A DNA stretch of 23,505 nt, taken from the NCBI GenBank assembly GCA_050186055.1, contig JBFWYV010000041.1:1-23505 (forward strand), written 5' to 3'. Position 1 is the stretch's first letter; each line of letters opens with the position of its first letter. The notes below the pieces were generated by a model that was not told where the DNA came from, did no database searches, and saw nothing but the letters and a program-made list of their open reading frames with translations. Of the stretch, positions 1-8,151 are shown in pieces. The translations under genes were made by a program, and so were the position numbers. This DNA is from CAMDPA01 sp050186055 (GTDB lineage: Bacteria > Pseudomonadota > Alphaproteobacteria > Rhizobiales > Hyphomicrobiaceae).

Positions 1-347
1 TGGAGACCGGCGAGGTCAAGAAGGTCCTGTCCGGAGACGGCCTCTCCCTGGCGGAGGTGACGCACCATCCCGATACCGGCGCTGCGCTTGTCGGCGCCCA
101 TCTCCCCAATTGGGACCGGATGAAGCAGGCCGCGCTGGAGGGCGCGCGCCTGATGCACGAGGTCGGACTGATCGGCTGGGACATGGCATCGACACCGGAC
201 GGACCGGTGATCGTCGAGATGAATGTGACCCCGGATCTGGGCTTGTGCCAGCTCGCCGATGCGCGCGGCATGCTCGATGACACGTTCACGGCATTCATTG
301 CCTATCAGAAGCGGTGCGAGCGCGAGCAGAAGAACGGCCGCAAGTAG
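1..347 (+). CDS. Sugar-transfer-type ATP-grasp protein, C-terminal part (5' truncated)
   Basis: The reading frame is open from the first bases of the window (first full codon at position 3) to TAG at 345-347, so this is the last ~114 residues of a longer protein. The end carries a GWDMA stretch followed by DGPVIVEMN and PDLGLCQ. This resembles the C-terminal metal/ATP-binding strand of ATP-grasp enzymes, where the acidic residue and asparagine of an 'E-x-N' motif coordinate magnesium. The pattern 'iGWD-a-tpdGPvivE-N' is typical of the sugar-transfer-associated ATP-grasp group, which is linked to surface polysaccharide or peptide modification. An internal GTG at 57 could be mistaken for a start, but the upstream codons continue the same family-like sequence. 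The substrate cannot be told from this fragment. Confidence 0.7.
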   Translation, partial: ETGEVKKVLSGDGLSLAEVTHHPDTGAALVGAHLPNWDRMKQAALEGARLMHEVGLIGWDMASTPDGPVIVEMNVTPDLGLCQLADARGMLDDTFTAFIAYQKRCEREQKNGRK

Positions 348-424
348 GCGTGCGGGCCGCGCTCGGCAATCCAGCCGGCCGGCAAACTCGCGAACCGGTC
401 CCGGCGCGACCGGAGATTCCCGGC

Positions 425-454
425 CTTGACCGGATGAGCTTGTCTCTCCCCCTT
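425..454 (+). promoter_or_regulatory. Possible heat-shock (sigma-32-like) promoter of htpG
   Basis: CTTGAC at 425-430 is followed after 17 bases by CCCCCTT at 448-454, about 75 bases upstream of the htpG start. This loosely resembles the sigma-32 pattern (CTTGAA, 13-17 bases, CCCCAT), and htpG is a classical sigma-32 target in proteobacteria. The match is partial, so the call rests mainly on gene identity. Confidence 0.25.
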
Positions 455-529
455 GCAGGCCCGGCGACTTCCCACTATTTCGTGCGCGTCCACTCCAATT
501 CATTCGGCTCAAACCCGCGAGGTTCCGGC

Positions 530-2434
530 ATGAGCACCGAGGCCACGCCCTCCGTCGAAACCCATCAATTCCAGGCCGAAGTGGCCGAGCTGCTGCGTCT
601 GATGGTGCACTCGGTCTATTCGGAAACCGAGATATTCCTGCGCGAGCTGATCTCCAACGCCTCCGACGCCTGCGACAAGCTACGATATGAGGCGATCTCG
701 CAGCCCGATCTGGTTGCAGATGGCGCTCAGCTCGCAATCCGGATCACTCCGGACACCGGTGCGGGCACGCTGACGATCAGCGACAACGGCATCGGCATGG
801 ACCGTCAGGAGCTGATCGACAATCTCGGCACCATTGCGCGCTCGGGAACGCGCGCCTTTCTTTCCCGCCTCGCCCAAGCCAAGGACGGCAGTGGCCTGAT
901 CGGGCAGTTCGGAGTGGGCTTCTATTCAGCGTTCATGGTCGCGGACCTGATCAAGGTGATCAGCCGCCGCGCCGGATCGGACGACACATGGGTGTGGCGG
1001 TCGGAAAGCGGTTCCGGGTTCGAGATCGCAGCCGCTACGCCGGAAGAGGCCAAGGACCTTGCGCGCGGTACGCGGATCATTCTGCATCTCAAGGACGATG
1101 CGAAGCGCTATCTCGAACGGCCGACGATCGAGCACGTCGTCCGCACGTACTCCGACAACATCCAATTCCCGATCGAGATCGCCGACGACAAGGGCGAACT
1201 GCGCCAGATCAATACCGCCAGCGCGATCTGGCAGCGGTCGAAATCGGAGCTGAAACCGGAGGACTATGCAAATGCATACCGCTCGATCACGGGCGGTTTC
1301 GATGAGCCGGCGATGACCCTGCACTACAAGGCGGAAGGCCGGCAGTCCTATGCGGTGCTGCTGTTCGTGCCCACCAGCGCGCCTTTCGACCTGTTCGATC
1401 CGCAGCGCAAGGGGCGCGTGAAACTCTATGTCCGACGCGTCTTCATCACGGCCGACGCTGATCTGCTGCCGGCCTATCTGCGGTTCGTTCGCGGCGTGAT
1501 CGACAGCGAGGACTTGCCGCTGAACATCTCGCGCGAAATGCTTCAGAACAATCCGCTGGTCGGACTGATCCGCAAGGCCGTCACCGGCCGGGTGATATCC
1601 GAGCTTACGGGCTTCGTGGAGAAGAACCCGGACGCTTACGAAAAGGTCTGGACGGCATTCGGCAGCGTGCTGAAAGAAGGGATCTACGAAGATCCGGAGC
1701 GGCGCGACCAGCTTCTCGGCCTCGCGCGCTTCACGACGACGACGCACGACGGCGGGCGCTCGCTGGATCAGGTCGTGGAAGCGATGCGGCCGAACCAGGC
1801 GGCGATCTACTACCTCACCGGCGACAGCCTGGAGCGGTTGCGCGCCAACCCGAAGCTTGAAGCGGCGCGGGCACGCGGAATCGAGGTGCTCTTGCTCAGC
1901 GATCACGTCGATGCGTTCTGGACATCTGTGCCGCTGGAATTCAAGGGCAAGCCGCTCAAGTCGTTGAGCCAGGGCGACGCAGACTTCGGCGATGTGCCGT
2001 TGGCCGAGGACGCGGCGGCCAGGGAGGACGAGAAAGAAGCGAGCACGGTCGACGACGCCCTGGTGCTGGCCTGTGTCAAAACGGCGCTCGGATCGCGTGT
2101 CGAGGATGTCAGGGCCTCACAGCGTCTCACCGACAGCCCGGCCTGCCTCGTCGCCGGCAGTTCCGGCCCGGATCGCGAGTTGGAGCGGCTGCTGGCGCGA
2201 GCCAACCAGGGCGGCATGGGAACCAGGCCGGTGCTCGAGCTCAACATGCGCCACGCCATCGTCGCCGCGATTGCGAGCGCGAAGGTTGCCGGCCGCGATG
2301 CGGAGGTGGAGGACTTATCGTCCCTGCTGTTCGAGGAAGCGCAAATCCTGGATGGCGAAGTGCCTGAGGATCCGGCTGCATTCGCCCGGCGGATCAATCG
2401 TCTGATTGCAAAAGGCGTCAGTCCAGGCGGCTGA
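530..2434 (+). CDS. htpG: Molecular chaperone HtpG (bacterial Hsp90)
   Basis: Cytosolic ATP-dependent chaperone that works as a homodimer on late folding intermediates. The 634-residue product has the usual HtpG length. The N-terminal GHKL ATPase domain shows RELISNASDA (catalytic Glu39, Asn43), DNGIGM at 85-90, GTIARSGT at 100-107 and GQFGVGFYS at 125-133. The middle domain carries LPLNISREML, with the arginine that contacts the ATP gamma-phosphate, followed by the dimerisation domain. The ATG at 530 is chosen because GAGG lies 7 bases upstream and the protein then begins like other HtpGs (ETHQFQAEV). The frame is open further upstream to 314, but that extension is unlike the family. It is a single gene, with a long hairpin after its stop. 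Confidence 0.97.
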   Translation: MSTEATPSVETHQFQAEVAELLRLMVHSVYSETEIFLRELISNASDACDKLRYEAISQPDLVADGAQLAIRITPDTGAGTLTISDNGIGMDRQELIDNLGTIARSGTRAFLSRLAQAKDGSGLIGQFGVGFYSAFMVADLIKVISRRAGSDDTWVWRSESGSGFEIAAATPEEAKDLARGTRIILHLKDDAKRYLERPTIEHVVRTYSDNIQFPIEIADDKGELRQINTASAIWQRSKSELKPEDYANAYRSITGGFDEPAMTLHYKAEGRQSYAVLLFVPTSAPFDLFDPQRKGRVKLYVRRVFITADADLLPAYLRFVRGVIDSEDLPLNISREMLQNNPLVGLIRKAVTGRVISELTGFVEKNPDAYEKVWTAFGSVLKEGIYEDPERRDQLLGLARFTTTTHDGGRSLDQVVEAMRPNQAAIYYLTGDSLERLRANPKLEAARARGIEVLLLSDHVDAFWTSVPLEFKGKPLKSLSQGDADFGDVPLAEDAAAREDEKEASTVDDALVLACVKTALGSRVEDVRASQRLTDSPACLVAGSSGPDRELERLLARANQGGMGTRPVLELNMRHAIVAAIASAKVAGRDAEVEDLSSLLFEEAQILDGEVPEDPAAFARRINRLIAKGVSPGG

Positions 2435-2466
2435 CGCGGGCGAACACTCAGCCAGAACGCAATAAA

Positions 2467-2522
2467 GCTCGCTGCACATAGCGCCGTAAGCGGGGTGGCC
2501 GGCGTTGAGATGTGCAGCGAGC
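2467..2522. terminator. Long composite hairpin between convergent htpG and anti-sigma genes
   Basis: A perfect 13-bp inverted repeat (2467-2479 with 2510-2522) encloses a nested 5-bp stem (2482-2486 with 2500-2504). It begins 32 bases after the htpG stop and lies between two convergent genes, so a bidirectional transcription end or an mRNA 3'-stabilising structure is plausible. There is no clear T-run on either side, so it is not a textbook intrinsic terminator. Confidence 0.45.
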
Positions 2523-2663
2523 CTTAGCACCAGTGCAGCCCGACCGACATCGAGTGCTCTGGTATCGACCTCGGCCCCTGCTCTGGATTGCGGGCGGCAA
2601 AGCCGGTGCCTCGGTCAATTCGTCGATGGGATGCCGCCATGTGGCGCGCGGCCATCCCGATAC

Positions 2664-3497
2664 CTATTTCCAACCGCGTCCGATCAGTCCCTTCTCCTCC
2701 TCGGGTCCCGGCACATCGTCATTGGATCTGAGTTGACGGACCAGCTGGTCGAGCGCGGGCATCTCACCCGCAGGCTCAGACCAGCCGGTCCTTGCGCCCC
2801 CCGACGCAAGGCCAACTGCAACGTGCCCGAGCACGCGCCATTGGCCATTCTCATTCCGGCATGCCAATCCGTGATACTCGAACTTGCGGTCAGCCGACTT
2901 GTACTCGCGGCAATATCCGCCCTGCTTACTGCGGAAGCTGAGCACCGGAGCCACCATGCCGCTCGCCACCTTGGCGCGGGCGTCCTGGCTCACGCTATTC
3001 TCGAGCGCGTACTGCAATGTTCTGCCGCGTGCGATTCCACCGAGTGCGAGCGACTCGCCGCCGCCCGAAACACCGGCCAGCCAAGCCCCGGTCGCGCCGA
3101 TAACGAGAGCAAGCGTTGCCGCCATCGCAAGCGCGCCGGCGCCAAACGTCCGGTGTCCTTCGACGCTGCCGGCAAGCCCGCCGGCGCCGCGATGCCGATG
3201 CTCGTCCAGGCTCACGACACGCTCAACGGCGGGCGCAATGGGGGCAGGCGCGGCGGGCGTCGGGCCAGGATGCTGACGGATTGCCTGCTCCAGCCAGTCC
3301 GGAACGGGGGCCTGGCATACATCGCGATAGACGGGCTGCAGGCGCTCGGCCGTGGTCGCCAGGAACGCCTCATAGCGCTGCTTGAGCGCAGGATCGGCAT
3401 CGATCAGATCATGCAGCCGCCGCCCGTCCTCGGGCGACTGCTTGCCGTCCGCAAGCCGCATCAGATCCAAATCAGAAACTTCATCCACGGCGGCCAC
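2664..3497 (-). CDS. Membrane-anchored anti-sigma factor partner of the adjacent ECF sigma factor
   Basis: The 277-residue product has a short N-terminal anti-sigma-like domain (VSDLDLMRLADG at 7-18, helical to about residue 75). A Pro/Ala-rich linker follows (77-90), then one transmembrane helix at about 118-142 and a C-terminal periplasmic domain with two cysteines (C196, C213) and W220. The N-terminus has no His-x3-Cys-x2-Cys motif, so it is not a zinc-binding (ZAS) anti-sigma factor. The GTG start at 3497 overlaps the sigma gene by 17 bases, which implies translational coupling; a second GTG at 3488 would also work. The family role is to hold the sigma factor at the membrane until an envelope or oxidative signal arrives; the paired periplasmic cysteines make redox sensing conceivable, which is inference. 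Confidence 0.85.
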   Translation of the reverse strand: MAAVDEVSDLDLMRLADGKQSPEDGRRLHDLIDADPALKQRYEAFLATTAERLQPVYRDVCQAPVPDWLEQAIRQHPGPTPAAPAPIAPAVERVVSLDEHRHRGAGGLAGSVEGHRTFGAGALAMAATLALVIGATGAWLAGVSGGGESLALGGIARGRTLQYALENSVSQDARAKVASGMVAPVLSFRSKQGGYCREYKSADRKFEYHGLACRNENGQWRVLGHVAVGLASGGARTGWSEPAGEMPALDQLVRQLRSNDDVPGPEEEKGLIGRGWK

Positions 3498-4014
3498 CGA
3501 CCTCTACCTGGGACAAGTCCACTGCGGTCTCACCCAATGCCTCTGCCAATGCGCGCCGGGCGCGCGCCAGTCTGCTCATCACGGTGCCAATCGGGGCACC
3601 AATCACGTCCGCGGCTTCCTTGTAGGAAAGCCCCTCGACGCACACCAAACCGACCAGGACACGCTGTTCCGCCGCCAACTTGCCCAGCGCGGCGTCCACG
3701 GCGGCGAGCGTCAATTTGTGCTCGGTGATTTCCCGACCATCCTGGCCCGCCAATTCGTGCACACTGTCGACGTCAATGCTCTCACCTCTCACTTGCATCG
3801 CTCGCAGCCTGTCGAACCATAGATTTTGGGCAATACGAAACATCCAGCTGTCGAGCCTCGTCCCCTCCTGCCATTTGTCCAGGTTGGAGAGCGCACGCAT
3901 GCACGTCTCCTGAACCAGGTCGTCAGCCTGATCGAGATTGCCTGTCAGCGAGTAGGCGAACCGCCGCATGCGCGGCAGGAGCGCCACCATCTGTGACCTT
4001 GCATCGTCCGCCAC
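3481..4014 (-). CDS. ECF-family RNA polymerase sigma factor
   Basis: A 177-residue group-4 (extracytoplasmic function) sigma factor. Region 2 spans about residues 10-76, with DDLVQET at 31-37 and the core-binding/-10 recognition segment around LDSWMFRIAQN. There is no sigma region 3 domain. Region 4 spans about 103-156, with the helix-turn-helix YKEAADVIGAPIGTVMSRL. The GTG start at 4014 is preceded by GGAAGG about 6 bases upstream. The gene overlaps the anti-sigma gene downstream, the usual two-gene layout. A GGAAT-N16-CGTT element just upstream (4046-4070) suggests autoregulation. The regulon is unknown; the divergent dioxygenase across a 385-base spacer is one candidate target. Confidence 0.92.
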   Translation of the reverse strand: MADDARSQMVALLPRMRRFAYSLTGNLDQADDLVQETCMRALSNLDKWQEGTRLDSWMFRIAQNLWFDRLRAMQVRGESIDVDSVHELAGQDGREITEHKLTLAAVDAALGKLAAEQRVLVGLVCVEGLSYKEAADVIGAPIGTVMSRLARARRALAEALGETAVDLSQVEVGGRRG

Positions 4015-4045
4015 ACGAAGACCTTCCCGCTCGGATTGCTACGAT

Positions 4046-4070
4046 AACGGCCCGGGCCATCGGTTATTCC
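4046..4070 (-). promoter_or_regulatory. Putative ECF-type autoregulatory promoter of the sigma/anti-sigma pair
   Basis: Read on the minus strand, GGAAT (4070-4066) is followed after exactly 16 bases by CGTT (4049-4046). This differs by one base from the GGAAC-N16/17-CGTT pattern recognised by many alphaproteobacterial ECF sigma factors. The element ends about 32 bases before the GTG start codon, leaving room for a short leader containing the GGAAGG ribosome-binding site. Confidence 0.5.
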
Positions 4071-4241
4071 CAGGCGCGCAGCGATATGTGTCCGTCGAGC
4101 CACATCGGCGACGACGGCTGTGCCGGCGGCCGATGGGCGGCGGGTCGCCGGCAGGGGCATGATCGTACTACCCAATATTTCCCCCGACCGCCCGCGATGC
4201 ACGCGCGCAGGCGATTCGCCGCTCAAGATGGACGCACTTTG

Positions 4242-4257
4242 GGGCATTTCGATTGCA
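4242..4257 (+). promoter_or_regulatory. Possible sigma-54 promoter upstream of the dioxygenase
   Basis: GGGCAT, five bases, then TTGCA gives the GG-N10-GC spacing of RpoN promoters (GG at 4243-4244, GC at 4255-4256), with most consensus positions matched. It would give a leader of about 130 bases before the dioxygenase ATG. Sigma-54 control is common for aromatic catabolism genes, but no bacterial enhancer-binding regulator is encoded in the window, so the call is tentative. Confidence 0.3.
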
Positions 4258-4399
4258 AAACCCCATGAACGACGCCAGACTCGCGTTCCAAGCAAGGCGG
4301 CGCCCGGCATGGCGTCTCAGAATGGCTGCTGTGGATTGGCAATAGCATCGGCAATCCGGCCATCTGCAAGCCTGCCGACAGTTCAGGGAGGCTACCTCA

Positions 4400-5425
4400 A
4401 TGACGAAATGGCTCTTTGGCGGCAAAGATGCGGCGTCCGATCAAGCCGGGCCGTCAGCTCTTCATAGCCCTAGCGGCGGCGGCGGAGGCAAAGGTGTCGA
4501 GCGGATGCCCGACATTGCGCATCTAACGGTCGAGAACATCACGGACGCAGTGCTCGATCAGATGTCGACGACTCCCGATCCCCGACTGAAAGAGATTGCG
4601 GAAGCCGCAGTCCGCCACCTGCACGCGTTCGCCCGCGACGTGAAGCTCACTCCGGCGGAATGGCTGACAGGCATCGATTTCCTGACCCGGGTCGGGCAGA
4701 TGTGCACGCCGGACCGGCAGGAGTACATTCTGCTGTCCGATACGGTCGGCCTGTCGGCACTGGTCAACATGATGCATGACGGCACGGCCCTGGAAGCAGC
4801 AACCGACACCAGCCTGCTTGGGCCGTTCTTCCGCGAGAACGCGCCACGCTTCAAGGCAGGAGAGCAGATCAACAAGGATACGAGCGGCAGCGAGATCGTG
4901 CTCTACGGGACGGTCATCAATGCGCGCGGCGAGCCGGTGCCCAATGCCGAGGTCGGCATCTGGCAGACTGGACCGAACGGCCTCTACGACATCCAGAACG
5001 ATCCGACGGGGCCGATGGACAGCCGCGGGATCTTCACGACCGACGCCAACGGCAACTATCTGATCCGGACGGTAAAGCCGCGCGACTATTCGATCCCGAT
5101 GGATGGCCCGGCAGGACAGCTCGTCCAGCGTCAGGGGCGGCACGGCATGCGTCCGGCTCACATCCACATCCTGGTGAGCGCGCCCGATTATCGCGAACTG
5201 GTGACGGCGCTGTACATGCGGGACAGCGAGTATCTCGCGACGGACGTGGTGTTCGGTTCCTCGTCATCCGATCTGGTCGCGCTGCCGGTGGAGGGGGACA
5301 CCAACTGTCCGATCAAGGGCCTGCCGACGATCCGCTACGATTTCCGCCTGTCGCGGATGTCGGATGCCGATCGCAAGACCGGCCGCGTCGGGGCGGACCC
5401 CGCAACAATCGGCGCACCGGCCTAG
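4400..5425 (+). CDS. Intradiol ring-cleavage dioxygenase (catechol/hydroxyquinol type)
   Basis: Non-haem Fe(III) enzyme that opens a catecholic ring between the two hydroxyls to give a muconate-type product. The four iron ligands are visible: Y196 (GLYDIQ), Y230 (DYSIP), H254 and H256 (RPAHIH). An N-terminal helical dimerisation domain (about residues 37-140, LTVENITDAVLD...) precedes the beta-sandwich catalytic domain, as in catechol 1,2- and hydroxyquinol 1,2-dioxygenases. The 341-residue length is slightly long because of a Gly/Ser-rich leader (about residues 17-34). The ATG at 4400 has a GGGAGG site; an alternative ATG at 4505 would drop the leader. No muconate cycloisomerase or maleylacetate reductase follows, so the substrate is unassigned. 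Confidence 0.9.
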   Translation: MTKWLFGGKDAASDQAGPSALHSPSGGGGGKGVERMPDIAHLTVENITDAVLDQMSTTPDPRLKEIAEAAVRHLHAFARDVKLTPAEWLTGIDFLTRVGQMCTPDRQEYILLSDTVGLSALVNMMHDGTALEAATDTSLLGPFFRENAPRFKAGEQINKDTSGSEIVLYGTVINARGEPVPNAEVGIWQTGPNGLYDIQNDPTGPMDSRGIFTTDANGNYLIRTVKPRDYSIPMDGPAGQLVQRQGRHGMRPAHIHILVSAPDYRELVTALYMRDSEYLATDVVFGSSSSDLVALPVEGDTNCPIKGLPTIRYDFRLSRMSDADRKTGRVGADPATIGAPA

Positions 5426-5657
5426 AAACACAGGCTGCGTGGTCACGCGCCGTTGAGTGAGTCGGCGCGACCGAGCATCCGTCCCGTCCCTTTGCTGCGT
5501 TTCAGGCCGGTGGGCGTCGTCCGGCGCCATCGCGAAAGGCGAGGCGCAAGCCAATCGAGCATCGCTGCACCTACGCCGCACGCCCGACGGCGGCGTTGGA
5601 GCAGTCCTGCGCGACGTGGTAGGGTTCGGGGTTTGGCGGCAAGCAGGGGCGAGGAAC

Positions 5658-6533
5658 GTGGAGGGAAGCGAGGCTGTCTATACGGCGGCACTTATTGCGA
5701 CGGCCGTCAGCGCCATGTTCGGCGTCTGCGCCAACCTCCAGAGCATCGGGCTGGAGCACACCGATCCCAGGACGGGGGCCATCATCAATGTCGGCACGTC
5801 ATGTCTCATTGCCTGGATCGCTGCGCCGTTCTTCCTCGATACGGCTGACCTCGCGACCAAGGCGGCGGGCTATTTCGCGCTGGCCGGTCTGGTGGTCCCG
5901 GCCATCTCAATGGCGGTGTCGACTGTCAGCGTGCGCCTGATCGGTCCATCGCTGACATCGGGGCTGGCGGGAACGAGTCCCATGTTCGCCATGCTGCTTG
6001 CCGTCATCTGGATCGGCGAAGTCGTGACCGCGCAGATCCTGCTGGGCGCGGTGACCGTGGTCGCCGGCGTCATGCTCGTCGCGGTGCGGTCGAAGGGGAC
6101 ACAGAAGACCTGGCCGCTGTGGGCCATCAGTCTTCCCTTCGTCGCAGCGATCATGCGCGGAATTGCGCATCCGTTGATCAAGCTCGGCCTGCTCCTGCTG
6201 CCGAGCCCGATGACGGCGATGCTGGTCTCAACCACGGTATCGATCGTGGTGCTTTACGGCTGGTCGAAGCTGGAAGGGCACAGGATGCCGGCGATCAGCC
6301 GAGGCCACTTCTGGTTTGCGCTGGCGGGCTTCATCAACGGCGTCGGCATGGTGCTGCTGAACCTGGCATTGCAGATCGGATCGGTCAGCGTCGTGTCGCC
6401 GATCATCGCGGCCTCTCCCGTCTTCACGCTGCTGACGGGCTACTTCTACTTCAAGCGCGAGGTCATCACGCTACGCACCACGATCGCGATCGCCCTGATC
6501 GTGGCGGGCTGCATGCTGATCGTGGTGCGTTGA
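5658..6533 (+). CDS. EamA/DMT-superfamily transporter
   Basis: A very hydrophobic protein of 291 residues with about ten predicted transmembrane helices arranged as two five-helix EamA halves (typical family length ~290-300). Features include the first-half end segment ILLGAVTVVAGVMLVAV and the matching second-half end TIAIALIVAGCMLIVV. The GTG at 5658 is chosen because GGGGCGAGGA lies just upstream and the product then starts at the first helix; the frame stays open back to 5457 but that sequence is not membrane-like. The gene lies 232 bases after the dioxygenase and could be co-expressed. A 7-bp hairpin (5573-5579 with 5590-5596) in the gap has no T-tract. The family exports or imports small metabolites; no substrate can be read from sequence. 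Confidence 0.85.
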   Translation: MEGSEAVYTAALIATAVSAMFGVCANLQSIGLEHTDPRTGAIINVGTSCLIAWIAAPFFLDTADLATKAAGYFALAGLVVPAISMAVSTVSVRLIGPSLTSGLAGTSPMFAMLLAVIWIGEVVTAQILLGAVTVVAGVMLVAVRSKGTQKTWPLWAISLPFVAAIMRGIAHPLIKLGLLLLPSPMTAMLVSTTVSIVVLYGWSKLEGHRMPAISRGHFWFALAGFINGVGMVLLNLALQIGSVSVVSPIIAASPVFTLLTGYFYFKREVITLRTTIAIALIVAGCMLIVVR

Positions 6534-6556
6534 GGGCGAGAAGAGCTGCCAGTGCG

Positions 6557-7981
6557 CTAACCCTTGAGCGCTTCGCCCCACCTGTCCTCGATCGCCTTGG
6601 CTTCCTCGATCGAGATGGCGGACGTCCTCGGATAGTCCGCCTTCATGCCGAAGGGGATGCAGGCGTCGATGATCATCTTCGAGTGCGACGTCTGGCCAGC
6701 GGCGCGCGCGGCCGGCGCAATGCGTGGGTCCAGCGCCGAACTCCAGGTGCCCCGCACGATGTCGACCTGCTCGGACGGCTCCGAGCGCGTGGTTACCGCC
6801 CACATCACGTCGGCGAGATTGGACGGGTCGACGTCGTCATCGACGACGACGATGACGCGCCCCATATAGCTTTGGGCCGCCGCTATAAGGCCCGCACGCT
6901 TGGCATGCCCGGCGTAGCGCTGCCGGATAGCGACCACCGTCATGAGCTGTGCGACGTGCTGCCAGGCGCCGACCACGTCGGTCACGCCGCTCGATTCGAG
7001 CTCGCTCCAGATGCTGGCAGCGCGGAACGGCAAACCGAAGTGAAATCTCGGCGGCTTCATCGGCGGCGAGCCGAGCAGAACAGGATCGTTGCGCCAATGC
7101 ATGGCTTCGACCCGCATCGCGGGCGACGGCCGCTTCTCCGACGCATAGTAGCCGGTGAACTCGCCGAACGGACCCTCCGGCAGGGTCTCGTCAGGGTACA
7201 TGTGCCCCTCGAGGATGATCTCCGCCCGTGCCGGCACCGGCAGGCCGGTGAGCGGTCCCGGGACGACTTCGATCGGCCGCCCCTTTATGGCTCCGGCAAA
7301 CGCATATTCCGAAGCGCCTTCGGGCAGATACTCGAAGCCGGCGATGAACATCGACGGGTCGGCCCCGCAAACGACAGCAACGGGGCACGGCTTTCCCGCC
7401 TCCCAGTACTTGCGGGCGATGATCGCACCGTGCCGGCCCTGGTGATCGAACTGCAGCGTCAGCCGGTCCTTGCCGTGGACCTGGATGCGGTAGATCGAGG
7501 CGTTGATCCAGCCGGTCTCGGGATCGCGCATCACAACCGTCGAACCGGAACCGATGAACGGCCCGCCGTCGGCCCTGTGCCATTGCGGCGCCGGGAGGAC
7601 GGACAGGTCGACGTCCCGGCCGCTCAGCCCGTTCTGGACAAACATGGCCTCGTTCACGGTCACGGGCTCTTTCAGCTCGAGTTCGCGCCGGCGCGACTTC
7701 CAGGCCTTCAATGCATCGAGCGGGCGCAAGGCAGGGTCGAGCCCAAGCGCCAGCGCGGCGCGCTGCGGCGTGGTCGTGGTATTGGTCAGCACCCGGAATC
7801 CGCGCGGCAGGCCCTTCAAGTTGTCGAACAGGAGCGCCGGGCAATCGGGCCGGCCGGCAGCAACTTCAGTAATGGCGCCGAGCTCGCAGTCAGGATCAGC
7901 GCCGTCGATCCGGCGGAGAACGCCAATCTCGTCGACGCGCTCGATGAACTCGCGCAGGTCGGCGTAGGGGCGAATTGTCAT
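6557..7981 (-). CDS. UbiD-family prenylated-FMN-dependent decarboxylase
   Basis: Reversible, non-oxidative decarboxylase of aromatic, heteroaromatic or alpha,beta-unsaturated acids using prenylated FMN. The 474-residue protein keeps the UbiD/Fdc signature: N160 and R165 in INASIYR, then E269 and E274 in LPEGPFGEFTG. The Arg-Glu-Glu spacing equals that of yeast-type Fdc1 (R173, E277, E282). H184 and E225 sit where the metal/prFMN-phosphate ligands lie. The ATG at 7981 has AAAGGA upstream. The gene is monocistronic, convergent with the EamA gene (23-base gap) and divergent from the MFS gene. No UbiX-type flavin prenyltransferase is in the window, so the cofactor must come from elsewhere. Likely substrates are aromatic or furan-type acids given the context, but this is inference. 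Confidence 0.93.
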   Translation of the reverse strand: MTIRPYADLREFIERVDEIGVLRRIDGADPDCELGAITEVAAGRPDCPALLFDNLKGLPRGFRVLTNTTTTPQRAALALGLDPALRPLDALKAWKSRRRELELKEPVTVNEAMFVQNGLSGRDVDLSVLPAPQWHRADGGPFIGSGSTVVMRDPETGWINASIYRIQVHGKDRLTLQFDHQGRHGAIIARKYWEAGKPCPVAVVCGADPSMFIAGFEYLPEGASEYAFAGAIKGRPIEVVPGPLTGLPVPARAEIILEGHMYPDETLPEGPFGEFTGYYASEKRPSPAMRVEAMHWRNDPVLLGSPPMKPPRFHFGLPFRAASIWSELESSGVTDVVGAWQHVAQLMTVVAIRQRYAGHAKRAGLIAAAQSYMGRVIVVVDDDVDPSNLADVMWAVTTRSEPSEQVDIVRGTWSSALDPRIAPAARAAGQTSHSKMIIDACIPFGMKADYPRTSAISIEEAKAIEDRWGEALKG

Positions 7982-8151
7982 GTTGCATCCTTTGGCGGGC
8001 GGAGCATGATGGGGATTGAATCGCGTGGTGCGAGAGTCGGGGTATCAGAGTAGACTACCGGGTTGCGGCGGGGCAATACTGCCAATCCCAGCGGGACCGC
8101 ACCAACCTCTCCAAACCCAATCAAAATCTCAATACGAGTGATCCAGCACGG

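Larger units (their letters stand above)
4015..4399. other. Divergent regulatory spacer between the sigma factor and the dioxygenase
   Basis: 385 bases without a convincing gene. It holds the probable ECF promoter for the sigma gene (minus strand), a perfect 8-bp inverted repeat (4121-4128 with 4146-4153, 17-base spacer) that could be an operator, and a sigma-54-like element on the plus strand. A GGGAGG ribosome-binding site (4386-4391) serves the ATG at 4400. Confidence 0.6.

Noticed and set aside
926..1906. Long minus-strand open frame (326 codons) opposite htpG
   Set aside because: It is the antisense shadow of a high-GC gene with clear Hsp90 motifs; its translation is rich in Arg/Asp/His with no domain-like pattern.
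2505..3728. 407-codon plus-strand frame opposite the anti-sigma and sigma genes
   Set aside because: Low-complexity Arg/Pro/Ala translation, no ribosome-binding site, and it overlaps two genes with recognisable domains on the other strand.
6119..8053. 644-codon plus-strand frame across the EamA end and the UbiD gene
   Set aside because: Antisense to the UbiD gene, whose active-site residues are intact; the translation is Arg/Asp-rich noise.
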